This document shows, piece after piece, positions 42,947 to 51,667 of a stretch of DNA of 64,000 bases; the stretch's first letter is position 1, and every line of letters starts with the position of its first letter. Source of the stretch: an uncultured Flavobacteriales bacterium (GTDB lineage Bacteria; Bacteroidota; Bacteroidia; Flavobacteriales_D; Crocinitomicaceae); NCBI GenBank assembly GCA_913054135.1, contig CAJXJK010000003.1:186001-250000 (forward strand). The letters run 5' to 3'. Under the pieces are notes generated by a model, which saw only the letters and a program-made list of their open reading frames with translations, ran no database searches and was not told where the DNA came from. The translations under genes and the position numbers were made by a program.

Positions 42947-44469
42947 TAAACAGAAGCTTTTAAATCGTTTACTTTTTGAAGGCCTTCTTCCATTCTACCT
43001 ATCACTTTCTCTTTTCCGAGAACAGCACAAATATCAAACATTGAAGGTCCCATTCCTTTTCCTGTAACAAGCAGTCTGAATCCAGGTCCTACTTTACCAA
43101 ATCCGTATTCGTTTTTTTCTAGATATGCTGAGAATACTTTTTCGATTGCTTCAGTGTTCCAGTCAGAAATACCTTTTAATTCTTCTAGAAGCTCTGTCAT
43201 TATTGACGGAGTATCTTCTTTCCATTTTTTACGAACTGTTTTTTCGTCATATGCAGAGACATCTCCCAAGAAATAGTCTCCATCATTTATGATGTCTTGT
43301 ATAAAAGTTGCTCTTTCTTTCATCAAGCCACAAACCTGTGAAATGTATTCTGCTGAGTGATCTTGGTCTCCTATTTGATCCTGAACCATTTTGGCTAAGT
43401 CTTCATTTGAAGTAGACCTTAGGTATTGTTGGTTAAACCATTTTGTTTTATCTGGGTCAAATCTAGCACCTGATTTCCCAACTCTTTCGAGACTAAATTT
43501 TTCAACCATTTCTTCAAGGTTGAAAAGCTCTTCATTGTTACCCGGGTTCCAACCCAAAAGACTTAACATATTTATAAAGGCTCCTTTGAAGAATCCAGCT
43601 TCTTTGTATCCACTATATAATTCTCCATCCGCGGTTGTCCAATTGATTGGGAATACCGGGAACCCTAATTTGTCACCATCCCTTTTACTTAGCTTTCCGT
43701 TTCCGTCTGGTCTAAGAATTAACGGTAAGTGAGCAAACTTTGGTCTATCCCACCCAAATGCATCATATAATAAAACATGAAGAGGAGCAGAAGGCAACCA
43801 TTCTTCACCTCTAATTACATGAGAGATCTCCATCAGATGATCATCTACAATGTTTGCAAGATGATAAGTAGGCATGCCGGTAGGCTTCATTAATACCTTA
43901 TCATCTAAGTTGTTCGTGTTTACAGTAACCCACCCTCTAATTTCATCTTCAAATTTGATGTCCTCATTTCTGGGCATTTTCATTCTTATCGTATAAGGTT
44001 CGCCCGCAGCTAATCTTTTCTCAACCTCTTCTTTTGAAAGTGAAATGGAATTTTTCATTGACGATCTAGTGACACCATTGTATTGCCAGTTAGGCAAACC
44101 TTGCTGTTTGGCTTGATCACGCATGTTTTCTAAATCTTCGGCTGTGTCAAATGCCATGTAGGCGTGACCAGATTCAACCAATTGCTTGGCGTATGGTCCG
44201 TATAGATGTTTTCTTTCAGATTGAATGTAAGGTCCCTTATCTCCAGAGTACCCAGCTCCTTCGTTAGGTTCAATTCCACACCATTTTAGAGAGTCTATAA
44301 TGTATTGTTGGGCCCCAGGCACAAATCTTTTTTCATCAGTATCCTCAACTCTTAATATAAAATCTCCGTCATGTTTTTTGGCAAACAGGTAGTTATATAA
44401 TGCTGTTCTAACTCCCCCCATGTGTAGAGGGCCAGTTGGGCTAGGTGCAAATCGTACTCTTACTTTCAT
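42946..44469 (-). CDS. gltX: Glutamyl-tRNA synthetase
   Basis: GltX charges tRNA-Glu. This 507-residue class I synthetase has the HIGH-type motif as HMGG in FAPSPTGPLHMGG (residues about 7-19) and the KMSKS motif as KLSKRDG near residue 265. The anticodon-binding domain is all alpha (about 340-507). The length is as expected. A TATCTTTG box lies 28 bases before the start. It is followed by folB in a one-base overlap. Confidence 0.97.
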   Translation of the reverse strand: MKVRVRFAPSPTGPLHMGGVRTALYNYLFAKKHDGDFILRVEDTDEKRFVPGAQQYIIDSLKWCGIEPNEGAGYSGDKGPYIQSERKHLYGPYAKQLVESGHAYMAFDTAEDLENMRDQAKQQGLPNWQYNGVTRSSMKNSISLSKEEVEKRLAAGEPYTIRMKMPRNEDIKFEDEIRGWVTVNTNNLDDKVLMKPTGMPTYHLANIVDDHLMEISHVIRGEEWLPSAPLHVLLYDAFGWDRPKFAHLPLILRPDGNGKLSKRDGDKLGFPVFPINWTTADGELYSGYKEAGFFKGAFINMLSLLGWNPGNNEELFNLEEMVEKFSLERVGKSGARFDPDKTKWFNQQYLRSTSNEDLAKMVQDQIGDQDHSAEYISQVCGLMKERATFIQDIINDGDYFLGDVSAYDEKTVRKKWKEDTPSIMTELLEELKGISDWNTEAIEKVFSAYLEKNEYGFGKVGPGFRLLVTGKGMGPSMFDICAVLGKEKVIGRMEEGLQKVNDLKASV

Positions 44470-44496
44470 TGACTTTTGTTATTCATTAAATCGGCA

Positions 44497-44504
44497 CAAA
44501 GATA
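44497..44504 (-). promoter_or_regulatory. -7 box (TATCTTTG) for gltX-folB
   Basis: The minus strand reads TATCTTTG, 28 bases before the gltX start. Confidence 0.6.
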
Positions 44505-44609
44505 ATAGCTTTCGGTCAATTCTAAATTGTTAAGAAAAATGAACATTCTAGCATGATTATTGTACTTGAGGGTAGAATTGTCTAACTTAGTAAGTCAGGC
44601 CAATATTAG

Positions 44610-47600
44610 ATGGGAAAATTTAGTCAACTTATATCGCAAATTGAGGGCTTCATTAAGAAGTACTACAAAAACGAAATGGTAAAAGGAGTTATTCTTTTTG
44701 CTTCGGTTTTTTTGTTGTCTTATGGAGTAGTGACTGGTCTTGAATACATGGGAAGATTTGGTGGAGGCGTTAGGCTGACATTGTTGCTTTCGTTTATCGG
44801 CATCAATCTGTTTCTCTTAGCCAAGTTCATTCTCATTCCAATATTGAAATTGAATAAAGTCGGTAGACGACTTACACTGAAAGAGGCTTCTGTAATGTTA
44901 GGTTCAATTTTTCCTGAGGTAGGAGATAAGCTTAGTAACACCTTGCAGTTTAATGATGAGAAGGCGAACACTAATTTAAACTTAGAATTAGTTAATGCAA
45001 GTATTGAGCAAAGAGCGAGTTCTTTGTCTGCTGTTCCCTTCTCTACGGCTATAGATTTTAAAGAGAACAAGAAGTATCTTAAGTTTTTATTGCCTATTCT
45101 AATATTAATTGGTGTAGTGGCAATTGCAAATCCGAATTGGTTTTTAGATGGTTCTGAGAGAATTGTGAATTTCAATACTGAGTACGTTGAAGAGGCGCCT
45201 TTTGATTTCGTTATGTTAAGTGCTGACGAAACAAAAGAAGGTGATAATTACACATTACAAATTAAGCTAGAGGGAGATGAAATACCGGATGAGGTAAAAA
45301 TTACATCTAATAAGGGGACTTATAATTTGATTAAAAAAAGTAATGTCCTGTTCGAATATGAATTTGCGAATGTAGACGATAAGTTGAGTTTTGTTTGTGA
45401 GGCAAACGGCTTTGAATCAGAGGAGTTTGATGTAGGCCTCTTAAAAATGCCTGTTGTTCAAGATATGACTTTAGAGGCTATGTACCCAAAGCATACGGGC
45501 AAGAAGAATGAGATTTTTCAGAACACCGGTGACGTAACTGTTCCTGAGGGAACACTATTGAAATGGAGTGTTTCGGTAAAAAATATGGACCAGTTAGAGG
45601 CTAACTTCAATGACACAACTATATTATTAAACACTTCAATATCAAATAGTTATAACTTTCAAGGGGAGTTTCATGAATCAGATGATTATAGGCTGATTTT
45701 AAGCAGTGATCAAATTAAGAATGCTGATTCTCTTGATTATTCTGTGAATGTGGTTAAAGATGAGTACCCAACTATCTCCATTGAGGAAACGGTTGATAGC
45801 ACAAATGAAGCGAGAAGATTTATTGAAGGAAAAGTTTCAGATGACTATGGTTTCAGAAGTTTGTTTGCTAACCTAAAAGTGATAGGCAAGGATACTTCTT
45901 ATACTGTGAGGAAGTCCTTAAAAGTGAACCCTTCGGCGAACAATCAATTGTTTAGCTATGGTGTTGATTTATCCGCCTTTGACTTGGGGCCTGGAGATCG
46001 AGTTGAATACTCTTTTGTTGTAACTGATAATGACGCAATAAATAATTATAAGTCATCAAGTACTTCTAAGAAAGTTTTTGCTGTTCCAGAAATGGATGAG
46101 TTGGACAATGTATTAACTGATCAAGCCAATAAGCTTGAAAAGGATATGGACGAATCCTTAAAAGAGGCACAAGATCTTAAGAAGAAAATAAAGGACATTA
46201 AGAGCACCTTAATGAATAAACCTAATACAGACTGGAAAGATAAACAGAGCATGGAGAATCTTCTTGATATGAAGAAGCAGTTCGATTTAAATCTTGAAAA
46301 GCTTAAATCAGATTTTGAGAAGAATAAGAAGGATCAAGAAAATTATCTTGAACCTGATGAAGAATTTCTTGAAAAGCAAGAAAAACTGCAGGAGCTATTA
46401 GAGGCTTTAATGGATGATGAAATGAAGGAGCTTTTTGAAGAGTTAGAGAAGTTAATGGAGGAGATGAACAAGGATAAGCTGATTGAGAATTTGGATGAGA
46501 TGGAAATGGAGTCTGAAACCATGGAAGAGAAAATGGACAGAACTTTAGAGTTGTTCAAAAACATGGAGCTTGATAAAAAGCTTGAGAACTTGGAAGAACA
46601 ATTAAGAGACCTGAAAGAACAGCAAGACGATTTAAAAGATAAGATGGATGATAAATCTCAATCGAATGAAGACCTTAAGAAGGAGCAAGAGGACATCAAC
46701 AAAAAGTTTGATGAGATACAAAAGGACATAGATGAAGTCAAAGAAAAGAATCAGGATTTAGAGAAGCCAAGGGACTTAGATTTTGATGAAGAACAAGAGC
46801 AAAATTTGGATGAAGAATTAGATGATGCAAAAGAAAGCCTGGAGGATGGAAAGAAGAGTAAGTCTCAAAAGAGCCAAGAAAAGGCTTCTGATATGATGGA
46901 ACAAATGGCTGAAGATATCGCAGCCATGCAAAGTCAATCTCAACAGCAAAAGCAACAAGAAGATATGGATGCTTTAAGGTATCTATTAGAAAACATAGTT
47001 GCCTTGAGTCATGATGAGGAAGATTTAATTGGTCAGTATAAAAAGACAAGAAGTTCTGATCCTTATTATTTGGAGTTGAATAGAGAGCAGCTTCAAGTTG
47101 AAAAGGCAACTGATATCGTGAGAGATTCTTTATTGGCGCTTTCTAGTCGAGTGCATCAATTATCAACATTTATTAATGATGAGCTTTCTGAGTTGAATTA
47201 TAATCTAGATAAATCTTTGAAGTATAGTGAAGAGCGAAACACAAATAAATTATTACAATACCAGCAGTATGCTATGACTGATTATAATGATTTAGCATTA
47301 ATGCTATCTGAAGTTCTTGATCAAATGCAACAGTCGGCTGCGAGTCAAATGCCTGGTTCAGGACAGTGTGATAAGCCAGGTGGTTCTGGTAAAGGTTCTG
47401 CTGGAGCCATGAGCATGGAACAAATGAAGAAGGCAATGCAAGATCAGATTGGTAAAATGAAAGGTGGTAAAAAACCTGGCGGTGAAGACGGTCAAGGAAA
47501 AGACGGTAAGAATGGTAAGCCTGGTGGTGGCCAAGGTCAAGGTTCTATTCCTGGGATGTCTACAAAAGATCAAGTCAAAATGGCTGCTCAACAAGCGCAA

Positions 47601-47984
47601 ATTAGAGAGTCTTTAAAGAAGCTGAAGCAAGAGCTTAATAAAGATGGCTCAGGTATGGGTAATGGATTAAATGACATTATTAAGGACCTTGATGATATGG
47701 AAGAGGATTTACTAAACGGTGACCTTGGAAACAATTATATTAAGCGCCAGGAAGATATTTTAACAAGGCTTTTAGAAAGTGATAAAGCAATGAGAGAGCG
47801 TGGTTTTTCAGAAGAGCGAGAAGCTAAGGAAGGAAAAAATGTAGAAGAAGGTAACCTAATAGAGTTTACAGAGTATAATAAAAAGAAAGACGCAGAAGTT
47901 GAGTTTTTACGCTCGCTTCCTGTCGGACTCAGAGTCTATTATAAGACTATGGTGAATGAATATTTTAACTCTGTAAATAATTAA
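44610..47984 (+). CDS. DUF4175 family large membrane coiled-coil protein
   Basis: This 1124-residue protein has two N-terminal membrane helices (about 25-45 and 55-75) and a third around 152-170, a beta-rich middle (about 190-490), and a very charged coiled-coil region (about 500-770) dominated by Lys, Glu, Asp and Met. A Gly/Lys/Met-rich low-complexity stretch (about 910-985) and a helical C-terminus follow. This matches the Bacteroidota DUF4175 family of unknown function, often adjacent to ybeY and an RsbW-like ATPase. It is the first gene of a four-gene run (gaps of 3 bases, then an 8-base overlap, then a 40-base gap) ending in mnmG. Confidence 0.85.
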   Translation: MGKFSQLISQIEGFIKKYYKNEMVKGVILFASVFLLSYGVVTGLEYMGRFGGGVRLTLLLSFIGINLFLLAKFILIPILKLNKVGRRLTLKEASVMLGSIFPEVGDKLSNTLQFNDEKANTNLNLELVNASIEQRASSLSAVPFSTAIDFKENKKYLKFLLPILILIGVVAIANPNWFLDGSERIVNFNTEYVEEAPFDFVMLSADETKEGDNYTLQIKLEGDEIPDEVKITSNKGTYNLIKKSNVLFEYEFANVDDKLSFVCEANGFESEEFDVGLLKMPVVQDMTLEAMYPKHTGKKNEIFQNTGDVTVPEGTLLKWSVSVKNMDQLEANFNDTTILLNTSISNSYNFQGEFHESDDYRLILSSDQIKNADSLDYSVNVVKDEYPTISIEETVDSTNEARRFIEGKVSDDYGFRSLFANLKVIGKDTSYTVRKSLKVNPSANNQLFSYGVDLSAFDLGPGDRVEYSFVVTDNDAINNYKSSSTSKKVFAVPEMDELDNVLTDQANKLEKDMDESLKEAQDLKKKIKDIKSTLMNKPNTDWKDKQSMENLLDMKKQFDLNLEKLKSDFEKNKKDQENYLEPDEEFLEKQEKLQELLEALMDDEMKELFEELEKLMEEMNKDKLIENLDEMEMESETMEEKMDRTLELFKNMELDKKLENLEEQLRDLKEQQDDLKDKMDDKSQSNEDLKKEQEDINKKFDEIQKDIDEVKEKNQDLEKPRDLDFDEEQEQNLDEELDDAKESLEDGKKSKSQKSQEKASDMMEQMAEDIAAMQSQSQQQKQQEDMDALRYLLENIVALSHDEEDLIGQYKKTRSSDPYYLELNREQLQVEKATDIVRDSLLALSSRVHQLSTFINDELSELNYNLDKSLKYSEERNTNKLLQYQQYAMTDYNDLALMLSEVLDQMQQSAASQMPGSGQCDKPGGSGKGSAGAMSMEQMKKAMQDQIGKMKGGKKPGGEDGQGKDGKNGKPGGGQGQGSIPGMSTKDQVKMAAQQAQIRESLKKLKQELNKDGSGMGNGLNDIIKDLDDMEEDLLNGDLGNNYIKRQEDILTRLLESDKAMRERGFSEEREAKEGKNVEEGNLIEFTEYNKKKDAEVEFLRSLPVGLRVYYKTMVNEYFNSVNN

Positions 47985-47987
47985 TAA

Positions 47988-48386
47988 ATGCACAGTATAG
48001 AAATTGCATCTAGCTTGAACAATATAACTGAAGTGGAATCTTTAATTGATCAAGTGTGTGAAGATTTAAGTTTGAATGAGGATTACTATGGTAACATTCT
48101 GATTGCTGTAACAGAGGCGGTGAATAATGCCATTACTCATGGAAACAGATCTGACGAATCAAAGAAGGTTAATGTACAAGTAGATAAGGAAGGAACTAAG
48201 TTAGTTTTTTCTGTTTCTGATGCCGGTTCTGGTTTTGATTTTGAAAATTTACCTGACCCTACTGCTCCTGAAAATTTAGAGAAGCCTGATGGTAGAGGTA
48301 TATTCTTAATGAAGAATTTAAGTGATGAAGTATCATTTGACTTGAAAGGTTCAAAAGTTAGCATTACTTTTGTCGTGAATGACTAA
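47988..48386 (+). CDS. RsbW/anti-sigma-type ATP-binding protein (HATPase_c)
   Basis: This 132-residue GHKL ATPase has an N-box at EAVNNAITHGNRSDE (about residues 43-57) and a glycine-rich lid at VSDAGSGFDFENLP and DGRGIFLMKNLSDEV (about 75-110), as in anti-sigma kinases RsbW and SpoIIAB. Such proteins phosphorylate STAS antagonists or bind sigma factors. There is no sigma or STAS gene beside it, but three SpoIIE phosphatases are in the window. It sits between DUF4175 and ybeY and overlaps ybeY by 8 bases. Confidence 0.88.
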   Translation: MHSIEIASSLNNITEVESLIDQVCEDLSLNEDYYGNILIAVTEAVNNAITHGNRSDESKKVNVQVDKEGTKLVFSVSDAGSGFDFENLPDPTAPENLEKPDGRGIFLMKNLSDEVSFDLKGSKVSITFVVND

Positions 48387-48798
48387 TCCAACTTTTAATT
48401 TTATTGATGTTGAGATTCCGGACTTTGATCCGGAATTTTTTGCTTTATGGGTATCTAAAGTGGTAGACTCATATGGTTTGGAATTGGGTGATTTGTCTTA
48501 TGTCTTTGGTTCTGATGATTATTTGCTTGAGGTGAATAAAGAACACTTGAACCATGATTTTTATACTGACATAGTTACTTTCAATTATAATTCTGAGGGT
48601 GTTGTTTCTGGTGATTTGTTTATTAGTGTAGACAGAGTTCGAGAAAACGCTATTGAGTTTGGTGATGGTGATTTTTATAATGAACTTAGTCGAGTTATGA
48701 TTCATGGTGTGCTTCACCTCCTTGGGTTTAATGACAAAACTGAAGAGGAGGAAAAGGAGATGAGAGAGCATGAAACTAAATGTTTAATTTTAAGATAA
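48379..48798 (+). CDS. ybeY: Endoribonuclease YbeY, 16S rRNA maturation
   Basis: YbeY is a zinc-dependent endoribonuclease needed for 16S rRNA 3' maturation and ribosome quality control. This 139-residue protein has the zinc motif HGVLHLLGFND (H-x3-H-x5-D variant; the third usual ligand is His, here Asp after the GFN) near residue 110. The length is normal. It overlaps the upstream ATPase by 8 bases. Its 3' end touches the first of two parS-like sites. Confidence 0.88.
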   Translation: MTNPTFNFIDVEIPDFDPEFFALWVSKVVDSYGLELGDLSYVFGSDDYLLEVNKEHLNHDFYTDIVTFNYNSEGVVSGDLFISVDRVRENAIEFGDGDFYNELSRVMIHGVLHLLGFNDKTEEEEKEMREHETKCLILR

Positions 48799-48813
48799 GT
48801 TTCACGTGAAACA
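48798..48813. other. parS-like centromere site 1
   Basis: AGTTTCACGTGAAACA matches 15 of 16 bases of the ParB-binding consensus TGTTTCACGTGAAACA. The 14-base core from base 2 is a perfect palindrome. The site starts on the last base of ybeY and lies in the gap before mnmG. Confidence 0.85.
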
Positions 48814-48822
48814 TTAATTGAA

Positions 48823-48838
48823 TGTTCCACGTGAAACA
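48823..48838. other. parS-like centromere site 2
   Basis: TGTTCCACGTGAAACA matches 15 of 16 bases of the parS consensus. It starts 25 bases after site 1 and ends at the base before the mnmG ATG. Confidence 0.85.
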
Positions 48839-50719
48839 ATGAAAAATATGTTACCAGAGTATGATGTCATAGTTGTGGGCGGCGGACACGCAGGCTGCGA
48901 AGCAGCCTTTTCGGCTGCCAAGATGGGTTCTAACGTTTTGTTGGTCACAATGAACTTGCAGAACATTGCTCAAATGTCATGCAATCCTGCTATGGGTGGC
49001 GTGGCAAAAGGACAAATAGTTCGAGAAATTGACGCCCTTGGTGGCGGTTCAGGAATTGTCACAGACAAAAGCGCTATTCAGTTCAAAATGCTCAATCTTT
49101 CAAAAGGTCCGGCCATGTGGTCGCCAAGAACTCAGAATGACAGAATGCGTTTTGCTGAGGAGTGGCGTTTGCAATTAGAAAGAACTGAGAATGTTCATTT
49201 TTGGCAAGACATGGTTAATGGCTTGTTGATTGAAGACGGTAAATTGAAAGGTGTTAAGACAGTCATAGGAATGGAAATTAAATCCAAGGCAGTGGTGTTG
49301 ACGAACGGAACATTTTTGAATGGTCTTATTCATTTGGGTGAAAAAAACTTTAGCGGAGGACGTTCTGGTGAAGGAGCCAGTTATGGAATCACAGAGCAAT
49401 TGGTTGATCTTGGTTTTGAAACCGGAAGAATGAAAACGGGAACGCCGCCGAGAGTGGACGGCAGATCTTTGGATTATTCGAAAATGGAAGAACAACCAGG
49501 TGATGAGAATCCAAATAAATTTTCTTATTCTGACCATACTGATTCACTTTCAAAACAGAGGTCGTGTTATATCACTTATACTAACCCAAAAACTCACAAA
49601 GTTTTAAAAGGAGGTTTTGATCGCTCACCAATGTTTAATGGTTCAATTAAAAGTAAGGGTCCGAGATATTGTCCTTCTATAGAGGATAAAATAAACAGGT
49701 TTGCTGAAAGAGATCGTCATCAAATATTTGTTGAGCCTGAAGGATGGGAGACAGTTGAAATTTATGTAAACGGGTTTTCTACTTCCCTCCCTGAAGAAGT
49801 TCAATATGAAGCATTGAAAACGATTCCTGGTTTTGAGAACGTAAAAATGTTTAGACCGGGTTATGCTATTGAATATGATTATTTCCCTCCTACTCAGTTA
49901 ACGCATTCTTTAGAAACTAAATTAGTAGACAATTTATTCTTTGCTGGACAGATTAATGGAACAACAGGTTATGAAGAAGCAGCTTCACAAGGTTTGATGG
50001 CTGGGATTAATGTTCACTTAAAACTTCAGGGTAAGGAACCATTTATTCTTGGAAGATCAGATGCTTATATTGGTGTGTTGATTGATGATTTAATTACGAA
50101 AGGCACAGAAGAGCCGTATCGAATGTTTACTTCGCGTGCAGAGTTTAGAATTTTACTTAGACAAGATAATGCTGATTTACGTTTAACGAATTTGTCTCAT
50201 CAAATTGGTTTGGCTTCAACAGAACAGTTGGATAAGGTGAATTTAAAAATTGAGCAAACCAATGCTTTGAAATCAATTCTTAAAAAGACCTCAGTTGCTC
50301 CTGATGAGATAAATAGTATTCTAGAAAGTAAAAATTCTTCGGTAATAAAGCAAAAGCAAAAAGCGAACTCTTTGTTGGTTCGTCCGCATATTTCAATGTC
50401 GGATATGAGGTCGGCTTCTGAGTTTTTAGATCAGAAAATTAAGGACTTGGATCCAACTCAAGATGCTTTGATTCAAGCTGAAATTCAAATTAAGTATGAT
50501 GGGTATATTTCACGTGAACAAGAAAATGCTTTAAAGTTGAACAGACTTGAAGAGGTTAAAATTCCTCCTCATACTGATTATTCTACTTTATCATCTTTGT
50601 CTGCAGAGGCAGTTGAGAAATTGACTGAAATTAAACCAGTCACAATTGGACAAGCAAGTAGAATTTCTGGAGTTTCTCCATCTGATGTTTCTATATTGCT
50701 AGTTTACCTCGGTCGATAG
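48839..50719 (+). CDS. mnmG: tRNA uridine-5-carboxymethylaminomethyl modification enzyme MnmG (GidA)
   Basis: MnmG, with MnmE, builds 5-carboxymethylaminomethyl uridine at the wobble position of several tRNAs; it binds FAD and NADH. This 626-residue protein has the FAD-binding [10 protein letters not shown] near residue 15, the ARTQN-like [10 protein letters not shown] near 90, the TGTPPRV motif near 205 and [21 protein letters not shown] near 415. The frame extends 7 codons upstream through parS site 2; ATG 48839 is preferred. It is the last gene of the DUF4175-ATPase-ybeY run. gidA is classically found near chromosomal origins. Confidence 0.96.
   Translation: MKNMLPEYDVIVVGGGHAGCEAAFSAAKMGSNVLLVTMNLQNIAQMSCNPAMGGVAKGQIVREIDALGGGSGIVTDKSAIQFKMLNLSKGPAMWSPRTQNDRMRFAEEWRLQLERTENVHFWQDMVNGLLIEDGKLKGVKTVIGMEIKSKAVVLTNGTFLNGLIHLGEKNFSGGRSGEGASYGITEQLVDLGFETGRMKTGTPPRVDGRSLDYSKMEEQPGDENPNKFSYSDHTDSLSKQRSCYITYTNPKTHKVLKGGFDRSPMFNGSIKSKGPRYCPSIEDKINRFAERDRHQIFVEPEGWETVEIYVNGFSTSLPEEVQYEALKTIPGFENVKMFRPGYAIEYDYFPPTQLTHSLETKLVDNLFFAGQINGTTGYEEAASQGLMAGINVHLKLQGKEPFILGRSDAYIGVLIDDLITKGTEEPYRMFTSRAEFRILLRQDNADLRLTNLSHQIGLASTEQLDKVNLKIEQTNALKSILKKTSVAPDEINSILESKNSSVIKQKQKANSLLVRPHISMSDMRSASEFLDQKIKDLDPTQDALIQAEIQIKYDGYISREQENALKLNRLEEVKIPPHTDYSTLSSLSAEAVEKLTEIKPVTIGQASRISGVSPSDVSILLVYLGR
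50506..50521. other. Weak parS-like site inside mnmG
   Basis: TATTTCACGTGAACAA matches 13 of 16 bases of the parS consensus, including the central TTTCACGTGAA. Occupancy by ParB is doubtful. Confidence 0.4.
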
Positions 50720-50934
50720 AAATTTTACTATGATTTCTTCTCAATTTTCATTTTAAGGCGCCTGTAAGGGACTTTTGTCTTTTGGGTGGTGTCGTTCTAT
50801 TGATTTCCTGAGTTCTTCGTTTAGACGAGACGTTATTTTTGGAGGCTGAAATTGCGTAACTAATTGACAAACAATGTCTTATCGTTTTTCTGCTGGTTGT
50901 TTGCTGTTTTCAGATTATAGACTGCAAAAATTTT

Positions 50935-50970
50935 GTTAGAGTAGAGCGTAATAGGTTACGCTCTACTAAC
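50935..50970. terminator. Long hairpin between mnmG and outer-membrane-protein gene
   Basis: AGTAGAGCGTAA and TTACGCTCTACT pair perfectly over 12 bp around a 4-base loop, and flanking bases extend the stem to about 15 bp if two bases bulge. The stem covers the stop of the minus-strand gene. On that strand a short AAAATTTTTG tract follows, so it may terminate the thyA operon. It may also stop mnmG readthrough. Confidence 0.65.
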
Positions 50971-51667
50971 GAACTTCATCACTTTCTATTTTGTCTTGAT
51001 TTTTTTCTTTTTTGAAGACGGCTCTATACAAACCTAAAATATTTAGAGAAAGACCGTATCCGTAAAAGGCATTTCTGAAAGTTCTCTTTACTTCGTTTGT
51101 TTGACTCATTGTAAAACGATATCCGCCAGATGTTCTAATAGCTAACCAAGTAAAGGGATAAAACTTAACTTGTACCGAAGGGACTAAAGCGCTAAATGGT
51201 GCCTTAGTGAACTGCTGATAGGCTCCAAGCGTATCTTTGAAGCGTCCGGTGATTTCGCCTCCTCCCAGGTGAATGGGTATATCTACTTCCCACCATCTTG
51301 TTTTAAGAAATACTCTTTCGTAAAAGATTGAAGAGTAACCAAGGTCAAATCTTACTTCAGGGTCTGCTAAGTCTTGTGTGGGTTGATTACTAACGGCTTC
51401 ATTAAAAATGACATTTTTATTTAACCAGTAAAACCCAAATCCAAACCTGTGAACTCCTTTATACTCTGCACCCAGACGTAAACCATTGATTTTAATTTTA
51501 GTTCCAGCAAAGAACGACCTGCGTGCATCAAGGCCAATTAATACCTTCCATTTTTTCTCACCGTGTTGTGAGGGGAAAAGTTCAACTTTTGTTTGTTTTA
51601 TAGAGTCGTTTTGTGAGTAACTGATGGAGCTACCAATGATTGCGATTATGGTGATTATCGTTTTCAC
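50966..51667 (-). CDS. Predicted outer-membrane beta-barrel protein of unknown function
   Basis: This 233-residue protein has a signal peptide (about 1-18, ending SISYSQ), then alternating aromatic strands such as RFGFGFYWLNKNVIF, and RTSGGYRFTMSQ near the C-terminus, consistent with a small outer-membrane barrel. No family is recognised. It overlaps the topB stop by one base and ends the thyA-folA-topB operon, though a functional link to DNA metabolism is unlikely. Confidence 0.6.
   Translation of the reverse strand: MKTIITIIAIIGSSISYSQNDSIKQTKVELFPSQHGEKKWKVLIGLDARRSFFAGTKIKINGLRLGAEYKGVHRFGFGFYWLNKNVIFNEAVSNQPTQDLADPEVRFDLGYSSIFYERVFLKTRWWEVDIPIHLGGGEITGRFKDTLGAYQQFTKAPFSALVPSVQVKFYPFTWLAIRTSGGYRFTMSQTNEVKRTFRNAFYGYGLSLNILGLYRAVFKKEKNQDKIESDEVR

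Noticed and set aside
46100-47000. Apparent DNA repeats in the Lys/Glu-rich part of the DUF4175 gene
   Set aside because: The repetition is from low-complexity coiled-coil coding (GAA, AAG, GAT codons), with no tandem unit of fixed length.
48818-48838. Longer mnmG product starting at TTG 48818
   Set aside because: It would read through parS site 2 and adds seven residues not seen in the family; ATG 48839 gives the normal N-terminus.
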